Shown: piece by piece, positions 14,684-24,840 of the stretch
Layout of the letters: the number at the start of each line of letters is the position of its first letter
Numbering within the stretch: the stretch's first letter is position 1
Origin: Victivallis vadensis
Lineage (GTDB): Bacteria; Verrucomicrobiota; Kiritimatiellia; UBA8416; CAMCYG01
NCBI GenBank assembly: GCA_945883775.1
Contig: CAMCYG010000010.1
Span: forward strand, 1 to 36,458
Length of the DNA: 36,458 nt
Direction: 5' to 3'
Program-made: the position numbers and the translations under genes
The notes under the pieces: model-generated
Told to the model about the DNA's origin: nothing
Seen by the model: only the letters and a program-made list of their open reading frames with translations
The model's database searches: none

Positions 14684-16465
14684 TCATGCTTTCTTTAACG
14701 CAGCTTCCTTTTCTGAGCGCCACTTGTTGAAAGCCAGCTGAACGATTGACAGCACCTGATTGATTGTCCAGTAGAGCACAAGTGCCGATGCCATATTGTA
14801 GAGCATGAAAAGGAATATTACCGGCATCCACATCATCATCTTCTGCTGTTGAGGGTCGCCTGTCTGAGGAGTAAGCTTAGTCTGGAACACACTGGTAATG
14901 GTCATCAATATCGGGAGAATGTTAATTGGGAATCCAATCGTACCAACTAGAAGGTTTTCCGGTTCGCAAAGGTCCTTGATCCAGAGGAACTCGGCATACC
15001 TCAACTCAACTGCGCTCCTGAGCACCGTATATAGGGCAAAAAACACGGGAATCTGAACAAGAATAGGCAAACAACCAGACATTGGATTAACTTTGTGTTC
15101 TTTGTAGAGCGCCATCACTTCCTGATGCATCTTCTGTGGCTTATCCTTGAACTTCTCCTGCAGTGCCTTGATCACTGGCTGAAGCTTCTGCATCTTCTTC
15201 ATGCTTTCTGTGCTCTTGTGGGTAATCGGCCAGAACACTACTTTCACTATCAGGGTAAGCAGTATTATTGCCACGCCATAATTGGGAATTATGCTGTTAA
15301 GCCAGTTCAATGTCGTCAAAAGCATCCTGCAAAGCCACTTGAACCAGCTCCACGTTCCTAACTCCATGACATCGACCTGATAATTCGGAAGGGTTTTTAA
15401 GGAGTTGTACTCTTTGGGCCCGGCGTAATAGTTGTATTCGTTAACCACATTAGCGCCCGGCTCAATTACCTGGCCATCCTTTGCAACCATAGCAGACACC
15501 GACTTCAGGGCATATACCCTGCTATTCTTCATGTCGCGCTCCGCCACGATGGTGCACTCCTTCGCGTCACCATTCGGCTCCAGAATCTGAACAAAGAACT
15601 TATTCTTGACGGCAACCCATGCCCATGGGCTTTTTGTAGCATGACCGACAGATGCCGGCAGTGCCGATGCATCAGGCATGGAACAGGCATACCATGCCTT
15701 TTGCAAACCAAACACCTCTGTAGGTATGACGCTCTCGCTGTCCCAATGCTTAATCGAATCGCCTGACGTTATCGGCATTGTATCTACGCCCAGGAAAGAA
15801 ATACCCGAAAAGCTGGCTTTAGTCTCGACCATCGACATCGGACCCATGGCTATATTATAAACAGGCAGCGCCAAGGGAATGGCTGACTTATTGCTAAAAG
15901 TGTCCTTTATGGAAACCAGATATTTATCGTCGAGCTTCACCTCACGCCGAAGGATTAATCCGCTTTTTGCTACGCAAACAAGAATAGCGCCCCGCCCATC
16001 TTCCGTCTTTGTAATGTCAAAATCCGCCGAAGCGTCCAGGCCTTCTATACCTGTCAGCGACAGAGCCGGCATACCCGAGAAATCCAGGACAACCGGACCG
16101 CTGTCTTTTTCATTATGCTGCTTGTAGTTACTCAGGGTTACTGACGAAATACCACCGCCCCACGACGTAAGGCGCAGCACAGAATTTGAGTTCTGTATAT
16201 CAATCTGCTTCTCGGGAGCCAGATGCTTTTCCGGAGCAGGCTTCCCTATGGACGCGACTTTAGTTTCCGGAACTGAGACATTCGCCAGATTCTCCACCGG
16301 TGCGTTAGTGATGACTGTCCCCGCCATATTGCTCAAATTGGCTTCCGATGCCGCCTGGGTCACCGCAGGCCGCTTCTGAGGCACGTAGTTGACCTTCTGC
16401 CTCCAGCCCCATGCTATAAGCAACGCAAAAAGGAGCATTACAATGACGATATCTGATTTTCTCAT
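14684..16465 (-). CDS. yidC: membrane protein insertase YidC
   Basis: Inserts proteins into the inner membrane, alone or with SecYEG. The 593-residue length and layout are Gram-negative. There is an N-terminal helix (VIVMLLFALLIAWGW), a linker, a large periplasmic P1 domain to about residue 370, and then five core helices. Core landmarks are WFKWLCRMLLTTLNWLN, the positively charged cytoplasmic hairpin KSTESMKKMQKLQPVIK, NPMSGCLPILVQIPVFFALY and MMMWMPVIFLFMLYNMASA. It lies five bases after yidD in the conserved rpmH-rnpA-yidD-yidC order. The usual next genes (jag/khg, mnmE) are absent; a convergent gene follows instead. Confidence 0.97.
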   Translation of the reverse strand: MRKSDIVIVMLLFALLIAWGWRQKVNYVPQKRPAVTQAASEANLSNMAGTVITNAPVENLANVSVPETKVASIGKPAPEKHLAPEKQIDIQNSNSVLRLTSWGGGISSVTLSNYKQHNEKDSGPVVLDFSGMPALSLTGIEGLDASADFDITKTEDGRGAILVCVAKSGLILRREVKLDDKYLVSIKDTFSNKSAIPLALPVYNIAMGPMSMVETKASFSGISFLGVDTMPITSGDSIKHWDSESVIPTEVFGLQKAWYACSMPDASALPASVGHATKSPWAWVAVKNKFFVQILEPNGDAKECTIVAERDMKNSRVYALKSVSAMVAKDGQVIEPGANVVNEYNYYAGPKEYNSLKTLPNYQVDVMELGTWSWFKWLCRMLLTTLNWLNSIIPNYGVAIILLTLIVKVVFWPITHKSTESMKKMQKLQPVIKALQEKFKDKPQKMHQEVMALYKEHKVNPMSGCLPILVQIPVFFALYTVLRSAVELRYAEFLWIKDLCEPENLLVGTIGFPINILPILMTITSVFQTKLTPQTGDPQQQKMMMWMPVIFLFMLYNMASALVLYWTINQVLSIVQLAFNKWRSEKEAALKKA

Positions 16466-16470
16466 TTTTT

Positions 16471-16695
16471 TTACCTTTCAGGAACCAGGTCTATTCCACC
16501 CGGATGATACGGATGACATTTCAATATTCTTTTGAAGCCCAAATATGCTCCTTTAAAAAAACCAAACCTTTCTATGGTCTCAGAGCAATACACCGAGCAG
16601 GAAGGATGAAATCGACAATTATCACCAAGCCACGGCGATATGAACAGCTTATAAAGCCTTATCAAAAATACTGCAGTCCTCGCGCCAAAGTTCAT
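16471..16695 (-). CDS. yidD: membrane protein insertion efficiency factor YidD
   Basis: A small 74-residue amphipathic membrane-associated protein that helps YidC-dependent insertion. The family signature is clear: [20 protein letters not shown], then [19 protein letters not shown], and a C-terminal [17 protein letters not shown]. Its ATG overlaps the rnpA stop (ATGA, 16692-16695) and yidC starts five bases after its stop, so the three are translationally coupled. Confidence 0.95.
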   Translation of the reverse strand: MNFGARTAVFLIRLYKLFISPWLGDNCRFHPSCSVYCSETIERFGFFKGAYLGFKRILKCHPYHPGGIDLVPER

Positions 16696-17072
16696 CTTGA
16701 TTTTGCGACGTCGATTCCCTTTGATTTAACAATATACAGGAAATCTTCCCCTATCCTTACCAAATCCGCTTTCAAGATCGCTCGTCTTGCAACCAAAACA
16801 AAGTCGACCTTTCCCTGATTTATATACTTGCGATTCAGGCGGAACGATTCCCTTAACATCCTTTTGGCTTTATTACGATCGACGGCACGGGGGAAAGTCT
16901 TTTTGCTAGCTATCACACCCAGCCGCAATAACGCATCATCGGCATTCCTCGTCCACAAAACCTGGTATCGTCCAGCCGTAGAATTGCCCTGATCAAACGC
17001 ATCCTTGAAACATCGGCTATTCTGCAATCTGCGATCGCGACCAAGCTTGTTATCAGCATTATGGCCGTTCAT
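16692..17072 (-). CDS. rnpA: ribonuclease P protein component
   Basis: Protein subunit of RNase P, which matures tRNA 5' ends with the RNA subunit; the RNA gene rnpB is not seen here. At 126 residues it is typical. The RNR motif region [18 protein letters not shown] spans residues 63-80. Upstream come the [15 protein letters not shown] helix (16-30) and the [13 protein letters not shown] strand (51-63). The start at 17070-17072 has only a poor SD. It lies 46 bases after rpmH. Confidence 0.94.
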   Translation of the reverse strand: MNGHNADNKLGRDRRLQNSRCFKDAFDQGNSTAGRYQVLWTRNADDALLRLGVIASKKTFPRAVDRNKAKRMLRESFRLNRKYINQGKVDFVLVARRAILKADLVRIGEDFLYIVKSKGIDVAKSR

Positions 17073-17118
17073 AGGATTTGCCCGAGAGACGCTGAAAAGG
17101 AAGCTGCAGCATCACAAA

Positions 17119-17253
17119 TCAGGCACTGAGCTTCTTACGGCCTTTCTGCCGGCGACTGTTAATTACCTTACGGCCACCGGATGTTGCCATCCTCGCCCTG
17201 AAACCACACCTATTCTTACGCACCCTCTTTGAAGGCTGCCATGTTCTTTTCAT
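17119..17253 (-). CDS. rpmH: 50S ribosomal protein L34
   Basis: A 44-residue ribosomal protein reading [18 protein letters not shown], then [20 protein letters not shown] and RKKLSA, which is the full L34 pattern. The ATG at 17251-17253 has GGAGAA upstream. It opens the rpmH-rnpA-yidD-yidC block. In many bacteria dnaA and the origin lie just upstream of rpmH; here a methyltransferase gene does, and I see no DnaA-box cluster. Confidence 0.96.
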   Translation of the reverse strand: MKRTWQPSKRVRKNRCGFRARMATSGGRKVINSRRQKGRKKLSA

Positions 17254-17289
17254 ATCTGTTCTCCATTGATTTTCTTCCGGAAAGGTGAA

Positions 17290-17317
17290 AAAGTATCATT
17301 TTAGGCCCTCAAGTCAA
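17290..17317 (-). promoter_or_regulatory. predicted sigma70-like promoter for rpmH-rnpA-yidD-yidC
   Basis: On the minus strand TTGACT (17312-17317) and TACTTT (17290-17295) are 16 bases apart. The start would lie about 30 bases before rpmH, ahead of its GGAGAA site. Confidence 0.45.
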
Positions 17318-17403
17318 GCACTATGGGCTTTAATGCAGTAATGTCTCCGCTTCAAGGACACGAATCGCCGGTTTTGCTATGTAAAACACCTTGTTTAGAG
17401 GGG

Positions 17404-18243
17404 TTAACGCGGGGACTGGAACAAAACCGCCTCACTGATAGATCTACCGTCGACAAGGACTGGGGCGTTTCTTGTACGCCATGTCCGCCTTTTTGCAGTA
17501 GCTATCCAGTAGAACCCCTTGGACAAGAACATCAACAGGTCCAACTGGTATGATATCTTGTAAAGCGGTCCGGCCGCTGCATAAAGCCTACGATATCCTG
17601 CCTCATCCGTGACTTTCCCATCAGGATACTTGCGCAGGGATATTGATTGTACTATGGCGTCGGTCAATTCCAGAAAGAATTTCGAGTAAGTCCTCAACTG
17701 GAGCACATCGAATCCATGCTTGAGTATACTAAACAGCCTCGCATCCGTGTAGCCATCCCTTACCCATCCACGCCGCTGATATGTCAGCCCCATAACTTGT
17801 CTCACTGTATTAATCACCGACATCTGCTTTATATTCGGCACGACAAGGACGAGCCGCCCATCGTTTTTCAATATAGAGTGGCACTCCTCAATAAATGCCT
17901 CGTCAGAAATCGTTTTCTCAAGGTAATTCCACACCACTACAACATCAAAACTCTTTTTTGCAAACGGCAAACCGCTATCGGTAATTTCCGTAACATTATC
18001 ACCAACGACAGAACGGACGAGATCCAGCTCTCCAGCGTTGGAAACTACCGTGCTCCATTTGCCGCCACGTCGCCTGAGATAATAGCTCACCATCGCGTTA
18101 TCGGCACCTATATCAACGCAATTACAATTCTCGCATGAACCAATTTCTCGCAACACCTCATGCAGGCCCACCTGGATCGTCAGCCTGTTAAGGAAATAAT
18201 CATTATGTCGTCCAGCAAGGCTGGTTATATCTTCATTACTCAT
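17404..18243 (-). CDS. class I SAM-dependent methyltransferase (Methyltransf_11-like)
   Basis: A 279-residue Rossmann-fold methyltransferase. Motif I is CVDIGADNAMVSYYLRRRGG (residues 42-61). GLPFAKKSFDVVVVWNYLEK lies near 100-120 and HSILKNDGRLVLVVPN near 135-152, as in small-molecule or lipid/sugar methyltransferases of the Methyltransf_11 type. The C-terminal third, with FLELTDAIVQSI and YQLDLLMFLSKGFYWIATA, is hydrophobic and may touch a membrane or lipid substrate. The conserved glycines of motif I are partly replaced (DIGADNA). Substrate unknown. It is divergent from pyrC and separated from rpmH by a 150-base gap. Confidence 0.78.
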   Translation of the reverse strand: MSNEDITSLAGRHNDYFLNRLTIQVGLHEVLREIGSCENCNCVDIGADNAMVSYYLRRRGGKWSTVVSNAGELDLVRSVVGDNVTEITDSGLPFAKKSFDVVVVWNYLEKTISDEAFIEECHSILKNDGRLVLVVPNIKQMSVINTVRQVMGLTYQRRGWVRDGYTDARLFSILKHGFDVLQLRTYSKFFLELTDAIVQSISLRKYPDGKVTDEAGYRRLYAAAGPLYKISYQLDLLMFLSKGFYWIATAKRRTWRTRNAPVLVDGRSISEAVLFQSPR

Positions 18244-18337
18244 ATATACAGTGAAATGTAGTGAATTACTGACGAATTAGCAATTAATTCCCACATATGG
18301 AATTCTGACCGCGCACCGCCATAACGACAGAATTAAT

Positions 18338-18366
18338 TTGAATGGGGTATCGATAATCACTAATCT
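18338..18366 (+). promoter_or_regulatory. predicted promoter for pyrC, placed at the start codon
   Basis: TTGAAT (18338-18343) and TAATCT (18361-18366) are exactly 17 bases apart. A start 6-8 bases downstream would fall on the GTG/ATG pair at 18372-18377, so the transcript would have no leader. No SD is present. Confidence 0.45.
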
Positions 18367-18371
18367 GATAC

Positions 18372-19670
18372 GTGATGAGATGCAATTGGATAATAAAAGG
18401 TGGACGTGTAATCGACCCTGTTAGCCATGAAGACAATGTCCGTGATATCTTCATCAGGGACGGAGTATTCTCCGCAAACCCTCCGGCAGACAATTACAGA
18501 ACCGTGAAGGCAAAAGGGGTTCTTGTCTGTCCCGGCCTTACCGATTTGCACGTTCATTTCAGAGAGCCAGGCAACATCAAGGCCGAAACAATCTCCTCCG
18601 GATCACTTGCTGCGGCAAAGGGTGGATTCACGAATGTTGTAACCATGCCCAACACCATACCCCCACCCGATTCGCCAGAAGGCATACGCTTCCAAATATC
18701 CGCCGCCACTTCGACAGGGCTTGTCAGGGTAATCCCAAGCGGGTGCATCACCGCAAAAAGACAAGGCCGCAACATCTCTGATATCGAAGGGATGGCTAAA
18801 GCAGGTGCAATCGCATTCACCGATGACGGCTCTACTGTCAGCAATGAAGCAATTATGAAAGGTGCTATGGAGCGCGCACAGAAGCTTGGGCTTTTAATCA
18901 TGGACCACGCACTTGACTCAACTCTGGCAGGCCGTGGAGTTATGCGCAAAGGAACCAGAGCGGAACAGCTCGGGTTTGAGGGTATCCCCGAAGATGCAGA
19001 AACAAGAATCGTAGAGAGAGACATAAAACTTTCCATGCAAACAGGATGCAAGATGCATATACAGCATATTTCATCCGCCAGATCAGTTCAGCTTTTGAGA
19101 GATGCTCTGTCACGTGGCATCCCCGTTTCAGCCGAAGCAACACCCCACCACATTGCACTGTCTGATACGGATGTCGACCCGGGCAACACCAGCTACAAGG
19201 TCAATCCTCCTCTCGGGACCAAGAGCGACGTAGAGGAGATCATCCGAGGATTATGTGACAATACAATAAAGGCATTCGCAACAGACCACGCTCCGCACAA
19301 AAAAGAGGACAAAGAAGTTGAATTCGCGCAAGCGGCCTTTGGCGCAATAGGGCTTGAGACTGCCATTGGAGTCACATACAAAGTCATGGCAAGCAGCGGC
19401 AGGATGCGTATTATCGATTGGCTGGCACGATGGACAACGGGGCCTTGCTCTATTCTAGGCATCCCATGTGTCGGTTTCTCTATAGGGACTCCCGCAGATA
19501 TTTGCCTCATCGATGCCTCCAACTCTTGGACGGTAAAATCTGCGGAATTCCTGTCCCATGCCCGCAACTGCCCCTTCGAAGGCTGGAATCTGCCTGCACG
19601 GGCTGCACTGACAATGAAAGCAGGCAGACTCACCTGGTGCGAGTCACAGGAATTGTTGACAGATGGATGA
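18372..19670 (+). CDS. pyrC: dihydroorotase (class I type)
   Basis: Cyclises carbamoyl-aspartate to dihydroorotate in pyrimidine synthesis. The 432-residue length fits the class I (amidohydrolase, PyrC/PyrX) group. Zinc-site motifs seen are TDLHVHFREPG with H60 and H62, VVTMPNT, AFTDDGSTVSNEA, MDHALD, MHIQHISSARSV, EATPHHIALSD, the catalytic ATDHAPH, and the C-terminal PADICLID strand. The start is either the GTG at 18372 or the ATG at 18375; neither has an SD and the predicted promoter puts the transcript start there. No carbamoyltransferase pyrB lies next to it, so catalytic activity is likely but unproven. It is followed by an FHA gene. Confidence 0.93.
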   Translation: MMRCNWIIKGGRVIDPVSHEDNVRDIFIRDGVFSANPPADNYRTVKAKGVLVCPGLTDLHVHFREPGNIKAETISSGSLAAAKGGFTNVVTMPNTIPPPDSPEGIRFQISAATSTGLVRVIPSGCITAKRQGRNISDIEGMAKAGAIAFTDDGSTVSNEAIMKGAMERAQKLGLLIMDHALDSTLAGRGVMRKGTRAEQLGFEGIPEDAETRIVERDIKLSMQTGCKMHIQHISSARSVQLLRDALSRGIPVSAEATPHHIALSDTDVDPGNTSYKVNPPLGTKSDVEEIIRGLCDNTIKAFATDHAPHKKEDKEVEFAQAAFGAIGLETAIGVTYKVMASSGRMRIIDWLARWTTGPCSILGIPCVGFSIGTPADICLIDASNSWTVKSAEFLSHARNCPFEGWNLPARAALTMKAGRLTWCESQELLTDG

Positions 19671-19683
19671 AATTCTGTAAATA
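19656..19683 (+). promoter_or_regulatory. predicted promoter for the FHA gene, inside the pyrC 3' end
   Basis: TTGACA (19656-19661), a perfect -35, lies in the last pyrC codons, 16 bases from TAAATA (19678-19683). The predicted leader is about 12 bases of AT-rich sequence without an SD. Confidence 0.35.
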
Positions 19684-19701
19684 ATCATCACTTATTAATT
19701 T

Positions 19702-20208
19702 ATGCCATATTTACAAATAATGTCAGGAAGCCGCAAGGGCGAAAAGATAGGCATCACCAAGAATGTCACCATTGGACGGTCGACAGAGAACACCATCCAT
19801 GTGGATGATGCTGCAGCATCGGGCAAGCATTGCATGGTTGTTAGTCAAGGCGAAGACTATGCGATAGTGGACAATAACTCTACGAATGGCACCTATCTTA
19901 ACGGAGAAAGAGTATTCGAATCAGAAGTTCTTAACGCTAAAGACATAATCAAGGTGGGCGACATCGAGATAATGTTTGACGGCGCTGATATAAAAAGAAC
20001 AAGTGTCGCATCCACAGTCTCAGCACCCAATACCCGTATTTCAGTAAGACCAGGCGCCGGACCAAGCGCCACGGTCTTCATTAAGGGATCAGGCTTCGAC
20101 AAGAAGAAGGACTCTAACAAGATGTGGATGGCAATCGGAGGAATAATCGCCGTAATACTTCTTGGCGGCGTTATCTGGTTCCTGTTCACGATCATGAAGA
20201 GCCAGTAA
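19702..20208 (+). CDS. FHA-domain protein with a C-terminal membrane anchor
   Basis: A 168-residue protein. Residues ~20-90 form a forkhead-associated domain that binds phosphothreonine peptides: VTIGRSTENTIHVDD, the SGKH segment, and NNSTNGTYLNG with the Asn-Gly-Thr core. A Ser/Thr/Pro-rich linker (95-135) leads to a single membrane helix (about 143-164, MAIGGIIAVILLGGVIWFLF), leaving the FHA domain in the cytoplasm. It lies 31 bases after pyrC. FHA proteins work with Ser/Thr kinases in signalling or secretion; none is in the window, so the partner is unknown. Confidence 0.9.
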   Translation: MPYLQIMSGSRKGEKIGITKNVTIGRSTENTIHVDDAAASGKHCMVVSQGEDYAIVDNNSTNGTYLNGERVFESEVLNAKDIIKVGDIEIMFDGADIKRTSVASTVSAPNTRISVRPGAGPSATVFIKGSGFDKKKDSNKMWMAIGGIIAVILLGGVIWFLFTIMKSQ

Positions 20209-20264
20209 GGCTGTTTTACAATACGTCAGGCACTAGCCCACTGAGCAACCGACTTTGACACCAA

Positions 20265-21110
20265 TCAGGCATTCTTACTTACAACGGAAAAGTCCTGCTC
20301 CCCCCAGCCCTGCCCCATCGCTTCCGCATATAAGCTTTCAGTCAACCGCGCTAGGGTCATCTTTGCTTTAAGCTCTCGAGCTCTCTTTACTGCAAGGCCC
20401 ACATCCTTATACATGTGCTTGAGACTAAAATGCGTCGGATACTCATTCGCCAGGATATTTGGCATCTTCATTTCGGCAAGCGGACACCACCCGGCATTCA
20501 GCTTGAATGCTTCAACAAAAGCATCTCTCTCAATACCCGCCTGCTCAATATACCGCAAGCCCTCGCTGATAGACTGCATGGTATTGGCAAGCATGACATT
20601 AAGAGCCAGCTTCACATCAGATGCAGCACCAGTCTTGCCGAAATATAAGACTTTCGTTCCTGTCTGCAGCAAAAACGGCATTGCTTTTTCATATGCGGGC
20701 TTATCACCTGCTGTAAAATATATGAGCTTGCCCTTCTCCGCGCCATCTTTACTGCCGGTAAACGGAGCCTCCAGAAACAATCCACCCGCGTTATTCACCA
20801 ACGACTCTAATTTGATATTGCACTCCGGATCGACTGTCGACGAATGGATGACCAGCTTCCCCTCCAAAGCAACACTGGCCACTCCACTACTGCCACCTAT
20901 GACAGTATTCGCTGCCGCAGGATCAGCCACAACCACAACAATCACCTCCGACAGGCAGGCCGCTTCTGCTGGCGAGGACGCAAGCCTTATACCGGCATTA
21001 CACACATTCGCTTTTGTTCTGTTCCAGCCAATGACATCATGCCCTGCTTTTATCCAATTGGCTGCCAATCTTGACCCGATTATACCAAGGCCTATTACTG
21101 CTATTCTCAT
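20265..21110 (-). CDS. beta-hydroxyacid dehydrogenase (GLYR1/GarR-like, probably NADPH-dependent)
   Basis: A 281-residue oxidoreductase of the 3-hydroxyisobutyrate dehydrogenase family. Rossmann motif GLGIIGSRLAANW spans residues 7-19. WNRTK at 29-33 has the Arg that usually marks NADPH use. The substrate loop is APFTGSKDGAEKG (115-127), and the catalytic Lys167 sits in GKTGAASDVKLALN. The GSKDGAEKG loop resembles the glyoxylate/succinic-semialdehyde reductase (GLYR1) branch more than true 3-hydroxyisobutyrate dehydrogenase. It would then detoxify or reduce small aldehydes or 2-oxoacids. Convergent with the FHA gene over a 56-base gap; no operon partner. Confidence 0.88.
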   Translation of the reverse strand: MRIAVIGLGIIGSRLAANWIKAGHDVIGWNRTKANVCNAGIRLASSPAEAACLSEVIVVVVADPAAANTVIGGSSGVASVALEGKLVIHSSTVDPECNIKLESLVNNAGGLFLEAPFTGSKDGAEKGKLIYFTAGDKPAYEKAMPFLLQTGTKVLYFGKTGAASDVKLALNVMLANTMQSISEGLRYIEQAGIERDAFVEAFKLNAGWCPLAEMKMPNILANEYPTHFSLKHMYKDVGLAVKRARELKAKMTLARLTESLYAEAMGQGWGEQDFSVVSKNA

Positions 21111-21263
21111 AAATATTTTCCTTCACGATAATCTATAGTTGAAGCATCACCCGGTATAGTTTATACAATAATGACATGGGGTTTGTAATACCTTATTTTT
21201 GCACAGTAGCGAATGGACAGCCAATGCAAAGACATGCATTTAGAACTTTTACGGAGGACAACA

Positions 21264-22181
21264 ATGATCACAGAAACTGAATCGCTTAAGAACCTTAACC
21301 ACGCATTTTCCATTAATGGCCAGCTTGAATTCATAACCGGAAAAGGCGGCATGACATTGGCGCGCATTACGAATAATGCCTGTACAGCAGAGATATATTT
21401 GCACGGCGGACATATAACTTCCTATATTCCGAAGGGCGACAAAGAAGTACTTTGGCTTGCACCAAATGGAGCTTTCAAACCTAATCACCCAATTCGAGGG
21501 GGGATTCCAATCTGCTGGCCCTGGTTTGGCCCGCACCCAGAAGGCAAATCAACACTGATGCATGGCTTTGCGAGAATCGAGATCTGGACGGTCTTAAGCA
21601 CACGAGAAATTAATGACCACACGACGGAAATATGCCTTTGCCTGCGCGACAGTGAGCGAACTAACGCCATCTGGCCTCATAAATTTGAGCTTTTTCTGCG
21701 CATTACGGCCGGAAAAACCCTGTTTATTGATTTAACCAGCCGAAATACTGGCAATACCCCTATAAGTATCACAGAAGCTCTTCACACCTATTTCTCCATA
21801 GGCGATGCCTCCAGAATACGTATCTCAGGTCTCGACAAGTGTGACTATATTGATAAAGCCGATGGCGACAAGGCCAAGACACAAATCGGTGACGTTGCAA
21901 TATCCTCAGAGACCGTCCGAATATACGTTAACACTAAGGCAGACTGCATCATTGATGATCCGGTAATTGACAGGAAAGTAGCGGTGGCTAAGAAAAACAG
22001 CGACACTACTGTGGTCTGGAATCCATGGATTGAGAAATCTAAGATTATGCCTGACCTGTCCGATGGCGATTACCAAACAATGGTTTGCGTTGAAACAGCG
22101 AAAACAAATAACGACATTGCTGTTATCGCCCCAGGAAAAGAACATACCATGTCGACGGAGATCTCTATTATCAGGCAATGA
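21264..22181 (+). CDS. D-hexose-6-phosphate mutarotase (YeaD-like aldose epimerase)
   Basis: Interconverts alpha and beta anomers of a hexose 6-phosphate, 305 residues. Galactose-mutarotase-fold motifs are HGGHITSYIPKGDKEVLWLA, IRGGIPICWPWFGPHP, STLMHGFARIEIW, and ITEALHTYFSIGD with GLDKCDYIDK. These point to the YeaD (glucose-6-phosphate 1-epimerase) branch. I chose the ATG at 21264, which has GGAGG six bases upstream, over the ATG at 21213, which has none. Its 3' end overlaps the convergent atpC by 11 bases. Confidence 0.88.
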   Translation: MITETESLKNLNHAFSINGQLEFITGKGGMTLARITNNACTAEIYLHGGHITSYIPKGDKEVLWLAPNGAFKPNHPIRGGIPICWPWFGPHPEGKSTLMHGFARIEIWTVLSTREINDHTTEICLCLRDSERTNAIWPHKFELFLRITAGKTLFIDLTSRNTGNTPISITEALHTYFSIGDASRIRISGLDKCDYIDKADGDKAKTQIGDVAISSETVRIYVNTKADCIIDDPVIDRKVAVAKKNSDTTVVWNPWIEKSKIMPDLSDGDYQTMVCVETAKTNNDIAVIAPGKEHTMSTEISIIRQ

Positions 22182-22500
22182 ACAAAGATTTTTGCTCCTG
22201 CTTCAGAATGTCAAGCTTCTCTGACGCATCTGCGAGATCCACAGCAGCAATCACTATTTCCGCCATAACAATAGTTGAGCCAGAATCAACGGTAAGCATT
22301 CCGTTACCGATAACGTAATAATTCATAGCCCCCGACAGGTCAAACTTAAGAATGCCAATATCCAACGCCGCAATTATGGGCGCATGGTTCGCCAGTATCC
22401 CCATGGAACCAGCTGTGCCGGGGACCGTTACAGACTCAACAGCCCCCTCAAATACCGTAATTTCCGGCGTTATAATTTGCAGTTTAAACGACGCACTCAA
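22171..22500 (-). CDS. atpC: F-type ATP synthase epsilon subunit, short form
   Basis: Central-stalk subunit of the F1 sector. The N-terminal beta-sandwich is complete: LQIITPEITVFEGAVESVTV, TAGSMGILANHAPIIAAL and YYVIGNGMLTVDSGSTIVMAE. At 109 residues it is about 30 shorter than E. coli epsilon. Only one short helix follows residue 88, so the usual two-helix C-terminal domain is truncated. The start is TTG at 22498-22500, with GGAG seven bases upstream inside the atpD end. It is last in the atp operon, and its 3' end overlaps the epimerase gene by 11 bases. Confidence 0.93.
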   Translation of the reverse strand: MSASFKLQIITPEITVFEGAVESVTVPGTAGSMGILANHAPIIAALDIGILKFDLSGAMNYYVIGNGMLTVDSGSTIVMAEIVIAAVDLADASEKLDILKQEQKSLFIA

Positions 22501-22504
22501 CTGA

Positions 22505-23926
<1,422 letters not shown>

Positions 23927-23946
23927 TCATTTCCTCTGTTTAATTT

Positions 23947-24819
23947 TCAATTCAATGCTTCGGCCCCCGAGATGATCTCGGAAAGCTCATTGGTTATCGC
24001 CGCCTGCCTTGCACGGTTCCTCAGAAGAGTTATAGCATCTATCAATTTCTCCGAGTTATTCTTCGAATTTTCCATGGCTGTCATCCTCGCGGCATGCTCA
24101 CCTACGGAACTTATCATCATGGATCTGAATACCGTTAGCGACATCATCTGAGGTATGGCCTCATTCAGTATTTCATCACAATCGGAATCCAGAAGAATGT
24201 CCTTATGCGCCTTACCATCCTTGGGCCCACTTAACAGCTCATCCGATATCGGCAGGAACTTCTCAATGACTGGCTGTTGAGAAATAACACTCTTATACTG
24301 GTTATACGCAATGTAAACTTCGTCAGCTCGGGATTTTAGAAAGGCCGAATGCAAATCGCTTGCTATGCGCTGGGCATCTACAAATCGAGGCTTAACAGTG
24401 AATCCGTCATATGTATTCTCAACGCTGGCCCTATTCTTCAAGTATACTGTCGCTTTCTTCCCACAAGTATATATCGTTGTACCTATCTCCGGCGCCAGAT
24501 TGGTCGTCCACTTTAAAACAGCCTTGTTGAGATTGTTATTGAATCCGCCGCACAACCCTCTGTCAGACTCAACGACAAGAACCAGAAAACGCTTCTTCTG
24601 TTTTCTGGGCAGACACGCAGGAATCTTCCCTACATCAGCGCCGGCATACATAAGACCGCGCAGAATCGACACCAGCTTGTCATGGTACAACTCGGTCCTT
24701 TTCAGAGCAGTCTGTGCCTTTCGCAGCTTGTTAGCCGACACCATATACATCGTCTTGGTCAGCTTTTTGGTGCTCTTAAGACGCGCCAGCTTGCGATTAT
24801 ATTCCTTTAACGAAGCCAT
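23947..24819 (-). CDS. atpG: F-type ATP synthase gamma subunit
   Basis: Rotor shaft of F1, 290 residues. The N-terminal helix reads LARLKSTKKLTKTMYMVSAN then KLRKAQ. The central VVESDRGLCGGFNNNLNKAV is diagnostic, and the C-terminal helix ENSKNNSEKLIDAITLLRNR leads into ARQAAITNEL near the end. It sits between atpA and atpD, with about 20 bases on each side. Confidence 0.97.
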   Translation of the reverse strand: MASLKEYNRKLARLKSTKKLTKTMYMVSANKLRKAQTALKRTELYHDKLVSILRGLMYAGADVGKIPACLPRKQKKRFLVLVVESDRGLCGGFNNNLNKAVLKWTTNLAPEIGTTIYTCGKKATVYLKNRASVENTYDGFTVKPRFVDAQRIASDLHSAFLKSRADEVYIAYNQYKSVISQQPVIEKFLPISDELLSGPKDGKAHKDILLDSDCDEILNEAIPQMMSLTVFRSMMISSVGEHAARMTAMENSKNNSEKLIDAITLLRNRARQAAITNELSEIISGAEALN

Positions 24820-24840
24820 CTATACTCCTGCCGGGCGGCA

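Noticed and set aside
17254-17403. Replication origin next to rpmH
   Set aside because: No cluster of TTATCCACA-like DnaA boxes and no AT-rich unwinding region; the gap is explained by the rpmH promoter.
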